Source: Myxococcales bacterium
GTDB taxonomy: Bacteria; Myxococcota; Myxococcia; Myxococcales; Myxococcaceae
Assembly: GCA_003153055.1 (NCBI GenBank)
Contig: PMBV01000368.1
Coordinates: 1 to 14,416, forward strand
Length of the DNA stretch: 14,416 nucleotides
Direction of reading: 5' to 3'
The translations under genes and the position numbers were made by a program. This document shows, one piece after another, positions 7,701-13,302 of this stretch. Below the pieces are notes generated by a model. The model made no database searches and was not told the DNA's origin. It saw only the letters and a list, made by a program, of their open reading frames with translations. Position 1 is the first letter of the stretch, and each line of letters begins with the position of its first letter.

Positions 7701-7794
7701 CAACCTGGGCGACGTGCTCACCGAACAGATTGGGCCCGCCGCGAGCGTGGTGCTCTCGGCTGCCGAGACCCGGCGCTTGGAGCTGACTCGGTGA
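4735..7794 (+). CDS. Membrane-anchored protein with about 11 carboxypeptidase-regulatory-like repeats
   Basis: A 1019-residue protein. Residues 1-8 are basic and residues 4-22 form one hydrophobic segment (ALLAIGALAAIAGLVAGALW) followed by RRERDE. This suggests an inner-membrane signal anchor with the rest in the periplasm or outside. From about residue 66 on there are repeats of 75-100 residues, each starting like GRVVDERG-PVAGARV and ending like T-DG-F-L-GL-PG-Y-V. I place starts near 66, 184, 262, 339, 421, 499, 588, 690, 764, 842 and 918. This is the carboxypeptidase-regulatory-like beta-sandwich fold, common in large myxobacterial surface proteins. Repeat 1 carries a Cys-rich insert (GCPCTAAPECQC). 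No catalytic domain is visible. Its GTG start overlaps the glycosylase stop, so translation is coupled. A role in adhesion, cell-wall binding or scaffolding is possible but not shown. Confidence 0.85.
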   Translation: MRRALLAIGALAAIAGLVAGALWGRQWWLRRERDELLQREASRAPVANPSLQLPRLVTLPPATPSCVTGVVLLDRQPAAGALVSAAVSPPGPAAGCPCTAAPECQCTEGLRWALDTVQPGMGLVDGAESTTTDGEGHFRLCGEVHPRLVWAETSAGALGVSPVTPTAVDGEAPLLIELAPRETMTGRVVGSANEPVAGARVLVLARPAVTSGRAVSASDGTFSLSVPPQSAVAIVDAPGFPPREVVVDWARATTIVLAPSSTLWVRAQHLGAPVASATVTLGRSLQGVTGADGLARFSEVSPSGSLAIVAHKGHLVGRTRAKVTAGERHVFVELVEGGVLRGQVRQSGGAPPRYAHLSFTGEEDQETQASADGHFESRPLSPGAYTVRATSPECLGVAEEEVVLGAGELEVALTLPCEPGLDGTVVDAQGAPVNQAEVVLECGPHRAPASTDTRGAFRLPSPTASCWLKVSKVGYRAASIAVEPKARVVNVVLDAGASLSGRVVDERGQGVRGATVVIVPAVLEDLLTARGGTTETDRDGRYALGGLGPGRLVVAAAHARGTGTSAEVVLDPGQARDGLDIRLAGAALVRGRVTDERHRPIAGASVRLAPTDEKGLFGRSLGALARGDVTPILSAMPADSSTDVDGRFELRPAGDTDYTLGVSARGFGPFEREVRPGAEVTVALERSHVAAIRGRAVDERGPLTAFVLNDEAVASEDGRFTLELGEREERTLRLSAPGHARVARALVADEVEVGDVQVPMGRRVSVSVNDEGGGPLGGVRLGVASGPTAVTDARGHGVLEGLGVGAATLTATKVGWVEAKKSLVVEERDEAVELSLRPARGAIWGVAHGVGGPLAGVAVELRPSWASMTTSADGAFRFEGLEPGTYAVVVTREGSTEARRVEVSEAPIEVGFGPEGATLEGAARIGGVETAGGVVVAVQGASASFSGEQLIDPGREVIFAGLRSVWAPVRAGRFHLEGLSPGPWALYVVNLGDVLTEQIGPAASVVLSAAETRRLELTR

Positions 7795-7939
7795 GTGGGC
7801 CCGTGACATCCGCTCGGCTCGCGGAGGTTCGACAGTCGGCCACTCGGACCGCCACGCCGGGGGCCTTCTTCGAGAGGCGGTCACGGAGGGCCCGCGCCGA
7901 GGCGACCGCTTCAGGCGGCGCGTATCGAGCGCGAAAAGA

Positions 7940-7956
7940 TGGACAGCGGGTGTCCA
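7940..7956. repeat. Short inverted repeat downstream of repeat-protein gene
   Basis: TGGACA-N5-TGTCCA, a 6-bp perfect stem, lies 145 bases after the stop at 7794. No T-run follows, so a terminator role is uncertain. Confidence 0.3.
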
Positions 7957-8261
7957 GAATTCACCAATCGAGGTGAAGGGCGTGTCTGGAGTTGCGCAAT
8001 GAAGGGCCCGAGGCATGGGTCGCGGCAAGGAGTCCGGGGCTCCGGGCGAGCATCACGAGCCCCTCGGCCGGTCGGTCGGGTCCTCCATGTCCTGGTGGCT
8101 TGCAGGTGTTGACCGGGGCCGGGTCGAGGTGCGGGGCAGAGGGCCTCGGTGGTTGGGCACCGGTTCCGCCATCGACGAGCCTCATCCGCTGCGAAGACGC
8201 GGCGACCGCGCCATTGAACATTGAACACGACCAGAGAGGCGCTGGGTGCACCTTCTCTGGG

Positions 8262-8315
8262 GCGACAACAAGGTTGTCGCGAATTGGGGCCCGATCACGA
8301 CAACCTTGTTGTCGC
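8262..8315. repeat. Twin palindromes, 18-bp inverted repeat pair
   Basis: Copy 1 (8262-8280) is GCGACAACAAGGTTGTCGC: 8-bp perfect arms around AAG. Copy 2 (8298-8315) is CGACAACCTTGTTGTCGC: 7-bp arms around CTT. The reverse complement of copy 2 equals the first 18 bases of copy 1, so the pair is also a perfect 18-bp inverted repeat with an 18-base spacer. Each half has the form GACAAC-N3-GTTGTC, typical of a dimeric repressor operator. The centres are 35 bases apart. The binding protein is unknown. Confidence 0.8.
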
Positions 8316-8358
8316 TCATCCCTTCGACCCTCGGCTCCTCAGTGATCCCGTGTCACGA

Positions 8359-8376
8359 ATGGAAGTCCGCTTCCAT
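8359..8376. repeat. 7-bp hairpin with tetraloop
   Basis: ATGGAAG-TCCG-CTTCCAT is a perfect 7-bp stem with a four-base loop, 43 bases beyond the twin palindromes. It is unrelated in sequence to them, and no T-run follows. Confidence 0.5.
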
Positions 8377-8662
8377 CGGGCCCTCGTCGTCGCCAGCCAC
8401 GGACGGTACCTGTGTATCGCGTTCGATCGCTCTTCGCCGAGCTCGCGAGTGGCCAGCTCCCGCGCAGGATGAACCGACGCTGCCACGGGCCGGGCCACGA
8501 GAGATGGGATGAGGAGGCCGCTCTCTCCGACCGGACCGTTCCTACCCGGGAAGACGGACTCGAGGTCCATGGATAGAGTGACCATTCGGGCACCGGGTGA
8601 CAGTGCCACGGGGAGCGGGCCCCTCATAGAGGAGGTGGCTGGTGGGCACGGGTCTCCGAGCG

Positions 8663-8700
8663 TGTCATCACGGTGTACAAATCTGTACTCCGTGATGACA
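8663..8700. repeat. Long inverted repeat, 17-bp arms
   Basis: Arms 8663-8679 and 8684-8700 pair at 16 of 17 positions around the four-base loop AATC. The outer 11 bases (TGTCATCACGG / CCGTGATGACA) are perfect, then one T-T mismatch, then GTACA / TGTAC. It could be an RNA hairpin (terminator-like stem without a T-run), an operator or a mobile-element remnant. Nothing else in the island matches it. Confidence 0.8.
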
Positions 8701-9081
8701 GGGCTGGGGAGGGACCAAGCCTCGAGGTCGGTCCATTCAAGACTTCGCTCGCCGTGCGCGACGCGGATGGGCTCTTTGCGACCGTCAAGCCTTCGCGACC
8801 TGCTCCGCTCGGCGACGCCCCCTCAAACCTGGTGCCTGACCCGCGTTCGGTGAACGAACTTCTGATCTGATGTACTCGCGTCGCCAACAGTGCTACCGCG
8901 CTCGCGGGCCGAGGTGCTGGTCAGATCGCCTCGGTGGGCGGGCAGCGATCCCCCCACCGCACCTCAAGGCATGCTCGCCCCTGCTCGTCTTCGTCGGCCC
9001 TGAACGCGGTGACCTCGCGCGCCCGATTGGCCGATCGAATGCGACGAGGACGGCACCTGAACGACTGGACAGTGGCGCGGC

Positions 9082-9117
9082 GGCTCCTTCGGTCGACTGC
9101 GCTTCGGCAAAGGAGCC
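9082..9117. repeat. Hairpin upstream of radical SAM gene
   Basis: GGCTCCTT (9082-9089) and AAGGAGCC (9110-9117) form a perfect 8-bp stem with a 20-base loop, ending 93 bases before the chosen start at 9211. The right arm contains AAGGAG, so in a transcript the hairpin would mask a Shine-Dalgarno-like sequence, but no convincing start follows it closely. Confidence 0.45.
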
Positions 9118-9210
9118 AGCGAGCCGGGCCCAGCTCTTGCGAGCGGGGCTTGGGTGACACTCTCGCCTCGACGGCCGGTCATGGGCCCGGTAGCCTCACC
9201 ACCCCCCAGG

Positions 9211-9858
9211 ATGTCGATCGCCTACCTCTACGATGGAACGCTGTATCTGGCCGTGACTCGCCGATGCAGCCTGCGCTGTGTCTTCTGCCCCAAGACTCAC
9301 GGTCGCTGGACGGTGGCGGGCAATGATCTCCGGTACGATCCCGAGCCCTCGGCGGCCCTGCTCATCGAGGCCGCGGCGCGGTTGGGCACCTCGTCTCACC
9401 GTGAAGTGGCGTTCGTCGGGTTGGGTGAGCCGACTATGCGCCTCGACGTGGTGGCCGAGGTGGGCCGAGCCTTGCGGGCTCGACGAGAGCGGGTGCGGCT
9501 GGTCACTGATGGGCTGGCCTCCCTGAGGCACGGCAGTGATGTCTCGGCCCAACTGGCGGGCGCGGTCGACGAGGTGAACGTCTCCCTCAACGCGGGCGAC
9601 CCAGCGACCTATGTTCAGCTCTGCCCCAACCCCTTCGGAGAGGCCGCTCACCCGGCGGCCTGCGACTTCATCCGCAAGGTCAAGGCCCATGTCCCGGTGG
9701 TGAAGGCCACGGCGGTAGCGATGCCGTCGGTGGATCTCGAGGCGTTGCGTGCGCTGGCCGAGCGCCTCGATGTCCCGCTGCGAGTGCGGCCGTACTTTGA
9801 CCCCGTCGTCGGCGAACCGCACGAGCCGCCCCGCGCCGAGGTGGGCCACCGCCCCTGA
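9211..9858 (+). CDS. TatD-linked-type radical SAM protein
   Basis: A 215-residue radical SAM protein. The 4Fe-4S ligands are C19, C23 and C26 in RRCSLRCVFCPKTHGR. The following pattern fits the family described as TatD-linked or TatD-associated radical SAM: DLRYDPEPS, then EVAFVGLGEPTMRLDVV (glycine-rich SAM site), VRLVTDG, VDEVNVSLNAGDPATYVQLCPNPFGEAA, VVKATAVAMPSVDLEALR and a short C-terminus with RVRPYFDPV. Members are short single-domain proteins without an added SPASM domain, as here. The reaction is unknown. The ATG at 9211 is chosen because MSIAYLYDGTLYLAVT is family-like, although the ribosome site is weak; GTG at 9154 or ATG at 9181 would add unconserved residues. No TatD nuclease gene is in the window. 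The gene converges on the ech operon. Confidence 0.88.
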   Translation: MSIAYLYDGTLYLAVTRRCSLRCVFCPKTHGRWTVAGNDLRYDPEPSAALLIEAAARLGTSSHREVAFVGLGEPTMRLDVVAEVGRALRARRERVRLVTDGLASLRHGSDVSAQLAGAVDEVNVSLNAGDPATYVQLCPNPFGEAAHPAACDFIRKVKAHVPVVKATAVAMPSVDLEALRALAERLDVPLRVRPYFDPVVGEPHEPPRAEVGHRP

Positions 9859-10176
9859 AGTGCCGAACGAGTTGCCCAACCTGCTGCCGCGAACGATCCT
9901 CTCGCTCCGCCGGGCAGCCTCTCTCCTGCGGCGCGGTCCCATTGGGCCCACCGGCACGGCTCCGGTGCTCGTCACTCCTGTTCCGGGCTCGCTTCGACGG
10001 GCTACTTCCTCACGCGGCTCGTGCCTCGGTGTTCGGCCTCGGTCGGCGTTTCACACCAGGCACCGAGCCGTCGGTCCATCACCACGCCGTGCGGGGCGAG
10101 CCGCGCCGCTCGTCTCCCGAAGACCGTGGTCGAGCTTCGTCTCGAAGCGCGCCGACCCACCAGGCTCCGACCTCCT
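9859..10176. other. Convergent intergenic gap
   Basis: This 318-base gap separates the ends of the radical SAM gene and the ech operon. No gene is recognised. Two small hairpins occur: CACCGG-N7-CCGGTG (9949-9967) and GCTTCG-TCT-CGAAGC (10134-10148). The second lies 28 bases beyond the echF stop and could help end ech transcription, but neither has a T-run. Confidence 0.5.
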
Positions 10177-10575
10177 TCATCTGGCCTTGGGCACCTTCCC
10201 TGATGGCCCGTCGTCGGAGGCCGTCGGGCTGGGCTTGACGTACTCGACCCGGTGCCGGTCTTTCCCTTCGAGCTGGGCGCCCAGGGGCTCTGCCTCGAGG
10301 CTCAGGCTGTGCTTGGCGCAGGCGTCCACGCACACGCCGCACAACACGCACCTGAGATGCTCGATGGCGACCCGCCGCGCCTCCCGGGACACCTCGATCG
10401 CCCCGCTGGGGCATCGGCGGGCGCACACACCGCAGAAGACACAGGTCGAGAGGTCAAGGGCGAGCTGCCCGCGGGCTCCCGGGTACGGCGGCCGAACCTC
10501 TACCCGGGTGGCAGGTCGAGAGAAGAGGTTCTTAAACGCCGTCAGGGCCATCGGGAGGCGCAATGGATTCCCCAT
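10177..10575 (-). CDS. echF: Ech hydrogenase ferredoxin-like subunit EchF
   Basis: A 132-residue protein with two 4Fe-4S sites: C45-C48-C51-C55 (CVFCGVCARRCP) and C76-C79-C82-C86 (CVLCGVCVDACA). It belongs to the HycF/EchF/NuoI-like electron-transfer subunits of group 4 hydrogenases, which carry electrons between ferredoxin and the small subunit. The second motif has Ala instead of the common Pro after its last Cys. A roughly 45-residue polar tail rich in Lys, Ser and Pro follows the clusters. The start at 10575 is supported by GGAG seven bases upstream; Met9 has none. It begins one base after the echE stop and is the last gene of the operon. The HycF-type family is firm; the name EchF rests on gene order. 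Confidence 0.88.
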   Translation of the reverse strand: MGNPLRLPMALTAFKNLFSRPATRVEVRPPYPGARGQLALDLSTCVFCGVCARRCPSGAIEVSREARRVAIEHLRCVLCGVCVDACAKHSLSLEAEPLGAQLEGKDRHRVEYVKPSPTASDDGPSGKVPKAR

Positions 10576-10576
10576 G

Positions 10577-11659
10577 TCATCGCTCCGTGCAGCTGATGCA
10601 GGGGTCGATCGTCAAGATGATGTTCGCCACGTCGGAGAGCTGGCACCCCTTCACCAAGCTGATCATCGCCGGCAGGTTGGCGAAGGTGGGCGTCCGGGCC
10701 CGGAACCGATCGAGCAGCTTCGTCCCGTTGGCCTTCACGTAGTAGACGACTTCCCCGCGAGGCTGCTCGAGGCGAATGTAGGCCTCACCGCTGGGGAACC
10801 CCCTCACCTTGGTGTCGATGGGCCCCGGGCCTTTGGGCATCAGCGCCACCGCCTGGCGAACGAGGTCGATGGACTGAGGCACCTCGCGCACCCGCACCTT
10901 GCACCGGGCCAGGCAGTCTCCCGCCGTCTCGGTCAGCGGGCTGAACGAGAGCCGATCGTACGGCGAGAGGCCGTCGACCCGCACGTCGTCCGTGATGCCC
11001 GAGGCCCGCGCCATGGGGCCGACGGTCCCGAGCGTTCGAGCCTCCTCGGTCGTGAGCACCCCCAGCCCGTCGAGCCGGTGCCGAATCGACGGATCCTCGA
11101 GGAAGACCCGGGCCACGTCGGAGAAGGCAGCCCCGATGCCCTCCAGCGTCTTCACGATGCCGGCGAGGTCCTCGTCGCTGATGTCCCGCCTCACGCCTCC
11201 GATGCGGTTGACCGAGTGAATGAGCCGCCCACCGGTGGTGCGGTCGAAGAGATCGAGCACTCCCTCCCGAATTCTCCAGCACTGCATGAACAGGCTCTCG
11301 AAGCCCAGCGCGTCGGCGCCCAGCCCCAGCCACAAGAGGTGGCTCTGGATCCGCGAGAGCTCGGCCCACACCACTCGGAGGAACCGGGCCCGCTCGGGCA
11401 CCTCGACCTTCATCAGCTCCTCGATGGCCAGGCAGTACCCCATGCCGTGCATGAAGCTGCAGATCCCGCAGATGCGCTCGGCCACGGTGCCGAAGTCGGC
11501 GTACTCGACCTTCTCGACCATCGCCTCGAGGCCCCGGTGAATGTACCCGATGCGGGGAATGGCATCGATCACCAGCTCGTCCTCCAGCACCAGATCGAGC
11601 ACCACTGGCTCGATGAGCACCGGGTGCTGCGGCCCCATCAAGACGATGGTCTTCTTCAT
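10577..11659 (-). CDS. echE: Ech-type [NiFe] hydrogenase large (catalytic) subunit
   Basis: Catalytic subunit of a group 4 membrane-bound [NiFe] hydrogenase, 360 residues (EchE and CooH are about this size). The L1 motif RICGICSFMHG has C64 and C67 with H71; the L2 motif DPCISC has C354 and C357. All four Ni/Fe-binding cysteines are present, which separates it from NuoD of complex I. The N-terminus GPQHPVLIEPVVLDL and IPRIGYIHRGLEAM are typical of group 4. The protein ends three residues after L2 (CTER), so the C-terminal peptide that maturation proteases cut from other hydrogenases is absent, as known for Ech and CooH. Its ATG overlaps the echD stop by four bases (ATGA). Proton reduction with reduced ferredoxin, or the reverse, is predicted. 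Confidence 0.95.
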   Translation of the reverse strand: MKKTIVLMGPQHPVLIEPVVLDLVLEDELVIDAIPRIGYIHRGLEAMVEKVEYADFGTVAERICGICSFMHGMGYCLAIEELMKVEVPERARFLRVVWAELSRIQSHLLWLGLGADALGFESLFMQCWRIREGVLDLFDRTTGGRLIHSVNRIGGVRRDISDEDLAGIVKTLEGIGAAFSDVARVFLEDPSIRHRLDGLGVLTTEEARTLGTVGPMARASGITDDVRVDGLSPYDRLSFSPLTETAGDCLARCKVRVREVPQSIDLVRQAVALMPKGPGPIDTKVRGFPSGEAYIRLEQPRGEVVYYVKANGTKLLDRFRARTPTFANLPAMISLVKGCQLSDVANIILTIDPCISCTER

Positions 11660-12021
11660 GGCTTCTTGCCCTTCTGGGCGTCGAGGCGCGCCCGAATGGC
11701 CTTGGCCGAGAACGGCACTTTGGTCGAGGTCTGGTACAGCTGCCCCTTGAAGTCGACGTTCAGGCCCGTCACCTTCACGCCGAAGAGCTCGCGCACCTCG
11801 TTCTCATAGAGGTACGCGAACGGGTACAGACCGCTGACACTGGGCACCTCCTGCTCGGGTGGCACCTGCTCTCGCCAGTGCTCGAGGTGTCCGTGCTTCT
11901 CGAAGGACCAGGTGAGCTCGACGTCCTCCGTGCTGGCGATGGCCGTGGCGTTGATCATCAACAGCCGGTATCCGTCTCGCTGGAGCGCTTGCACCCGCTC
12001 GAGAAATGCCGTGGCGTCCAT
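11656..12021 (-). CDS. echD: Ech hydrogenase NuoC-like subunit EchD
   Basis: A 121-residue protein of the complex I 30-kDa (NuoC) family, standing alone as in Ech rather than fused to the large subunit as in HycE. The family signature is SGLYPFAYLYENEVRELFGV, followed by VTGLNVDFKGQLYQ. It helps assemble the peripheral arm and carries no cofactor. The start at 12021 is chosen over the in-frame ATG at 12105 because GGAGGAG lies six bases upstream and the longer form would add 28 Arg-rich residues overlapping echC. The stop of echC and this ATG share one base (TGATG), and its own stop overlaps echE, so translation is coupled across the three genes. Confidence 0.9.
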   Translation of the reverse strand: MDATAFLERVQALQRDGYRLLMINATAIASTEDVELTWSFEKHGHLEHWREQVPPEQEVPSVSGLYPFAYLYENEVRELFGVKVTGLNVDFKGQLYQTSTKVPFSAKAIRARLDAQKGKKP

Positions 12022-12446
12022 CACGCGCTCCTCCGTGTCTTGGCCTCGAGGAGCTCCACGGCCTTGAGCACGCCGTCGATGATGCTCGGTGGCCTCGCGG
12101 CGCAACCCGGCACGTACACGTCGACGGGGATCACCTGATCGATGCCCCCGCGAATGTTGTAGGCCCGAGCGAAGATGCCGCCCGACGCGGCGCAGGCCCC
12201 CACCGCGACCACCACCTTGGGGTCGGGCATCTGCCGGTAGAGGGTCTCGACCACCTCGACGTTGCGATCGTTGACACCCCCGGTGATGAGGAAGATGTCG
12301 GCGTGCTTGGGGTTGCCGGTGTTGAGCACCCCGAAGCGCTCCAGGTCGTAGAGCGGCGTGAGGCAGGCCACCACCTCGATGTCACAGCCGTTGCAGCTCG
12401 AACCGTCGTAGTGCAGCAACCACGAAGAGCGCTTGAAGATGCCCAT
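12021..12446 (-). CDS. echC: Ech hydrogenase small subunit EchC
   Basis: A 141-residue member of the NuoB/HycG/EchC family, which binds one 4Fe-4S cluster next to the NiFe site. The four ligands are visible: C18 and C21 (SSCNGCDIE), C85 (VGACAASGG) and C115 (VPGCAARPP). The length suits EchC (about 150). HADIFLITGGVNDRN and PDPKVVVAVGACA are family-typical. Adjacent to echD and echB, it links the catalytic subunit to the EchF clusters. It begins four bases after the echB stop, with a weak ribosome site, so it probably depends on translational coupling. Confidence 0.94.
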   Translation of the reverse strand: MGIFKRSSWLLHYDGSSCNGCDIEVVACLTPLYDLERFGVLNTGNPKHADIFLITGGVNDRNVEVVETLYRQMPDPKVVVAVGACAASGGIFARAYNIRGGIDQVIPVDVYVPGCAARPPSIIDGVLKAVELLEAKTRRSA

Positions 12447-12450
12447 CGCA

Positions 12451-13302
12451 TCACCCGAGGTACAGCGCGAGGAGGTTGCCCCCGGCGAGGAAGAAGGTGG
12501 CCGTCCACACCGTCTTGAGGAGCAAGGGCCAGCGGGCCCTCCCGGTGGAGTTGTCCACCAGGATCGCCAGCCCGTACGCCAGGGTCGCCGCGGCGAGGCC
12601 CAAAGGGAGGCTCCAGTTGAAGAACAGGGCGACGAAGCACCCCAGGAGGATCACCGTCTCGTACCAGTGGGCCACCTCGACGTACGCCAGCAGACGGCCC
12701 GAGAGGTCCGAGGTGAGGCCCTTCACCAATTCCTGGTGGGCGTGGTGCGAGGTCGAGATGTCGAAGGGCGACTTCCGCAGCTTGAGCGCCACGATGAGCA
12801 GGAACCCGACCAAGAGCCCCGGCAGCGCGACCGCCACGTGCACCGGCGAGGCCAGCACTCCGGCCAGCGTCGTGGCGGAGGTCAGCTTGCAGATGGCCGC
12901 CACCAGCACCACGAAGAACGGCTCGGCGGCGAGCACCAGCACCAACTCGCGCTGGGCCCCTGTCGCACTGTAGGGCGAGTCGGCCGAGGCCGCCGCCAGC
13001 ACCAGGCACACCGCCGCCAGCACGAAGACGAAGATGGTGAAGAGCAGGTCGACGCCGCCCACGATGAGGGCGCCGGTCAAGGCCATGAACCCCACGTGCC
13101 CCAACAGCAGCGGCTCGGCCACGGGGTTCACCGACCGCGTCGTCTTGTGCCACAGCTTCGCCACGTCGAAGAAGGCCTGGAGCACTGGCGGCCCGACGCG
13201 CCCCTGCATTCGCGCCGTCACCACTCGATCCACGCCCGCCACCAGGCCGCCGATCATCGGGGCGACGAGGATGAAGGCCAGCGCCAACAGCACGGCGCTC
13301 AC
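12451..13302 (-). CDS. echB: Ech hydrogenase membrane subunit EchB (NuoH-like)
   Basis: Integral membrane protein of 283 residues, homologous to NuoH/HycD, which anchors the peripheral arm and takes part in ion translocation. It has about eight hydrophobic segments. Family landmarks are the loop ARMQGRVGPPVLQAFFDVAK near the N-terminus, ATGAQRELVLVLAAEPFF, and LRKSPFDISTSHHAHQELVK, the counterpart of the NuoH PFD--E-E loop. The frame stays open far upstream, but the part before 13302 is Arg/Gly-rich and overlaps echA. The GTG at 13302 gives MSAVLLALAFILVAPM and overlaps the echA stop (GTGA), so it is the likely start. Confidence 0.93.
   Translation of the reverse strand: MSAVLLALAFILVAPMIGGLVAGVDRVVTARMQGRVGPPVLQAFFDVAKLWHKTTRSVNPVAEPLLLGHVGFMALTGALIVGGVDLLFTIFVFVLAAVCLVLAAASADSPYSATGAQRELVLVLAAEPFFVVLVAAICKLTSATTLAGVLASPVHVAVALPGLLVGFLLIVALKLRKSPFDISTSHHAHQELVKGLTSDLSGRLLAYVEVAHWYETVILLGCFVALFFNWSLPLGLAAATLAYGLAILVDNSTGRARWPLLLKTVWTATFFLAGGNLLALYLG

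Larger units (their letters stand above)
7795..9210. other. 1.4-kb gene-free, hairpin-rich island
   Basis: Between the repeat protein and the radical SAM gene I find no reading frame with a recognisable product, GC3-biased codon use or a ribosome binding site; open frames here are short and overlap in several frames. No tRNA T-arm, rRNA, transposase or CRISPR pattern was found. The composition from about 8200 to 8700 looks less GC-rich than the flanking genes. The region holds at least five inverted repeats (7940-7956, 8262-8315, 8359-8376, 8663-8700, 9082-9117). It may be a decayed gene region, a regulatory zone or the site of a small non-coding RNA. Confidence 0.6.

Noticed and set aside
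7815..7850. Possible tRNA T-loop (GGTTCGACA) in the island
   Set aside because: The flanking bases do not pair as a T-stem, and no acceptor or anticodon arm can be drawn around it.
8673..8870. Small open frame of 65 codons in the island
   Set aside because: No ribosome site, it starts inside the long inverted repeat, and the product has no recognisable features.
10577..11659. Reading the large subunit as NuoD of respiratory complex I
   Set aside because: Both cysteine pairs that bind nickel are present (RICGIC and DPCISC); NuoD has lost them.
9749..11809. 686-codon plus-strand open frame over the ech genes
   Set aside because: It is antisense to echF and echE, whose cysteine motifs are unmistakable, and begins inside the radical SAM gene.
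12022..12105. Longer EchD N-terminus starting at 12105
   Set aside because: The 28 extra residues are Arg-rich, overlap echC, and a strong ribosome site precedes the ATG at 12021.
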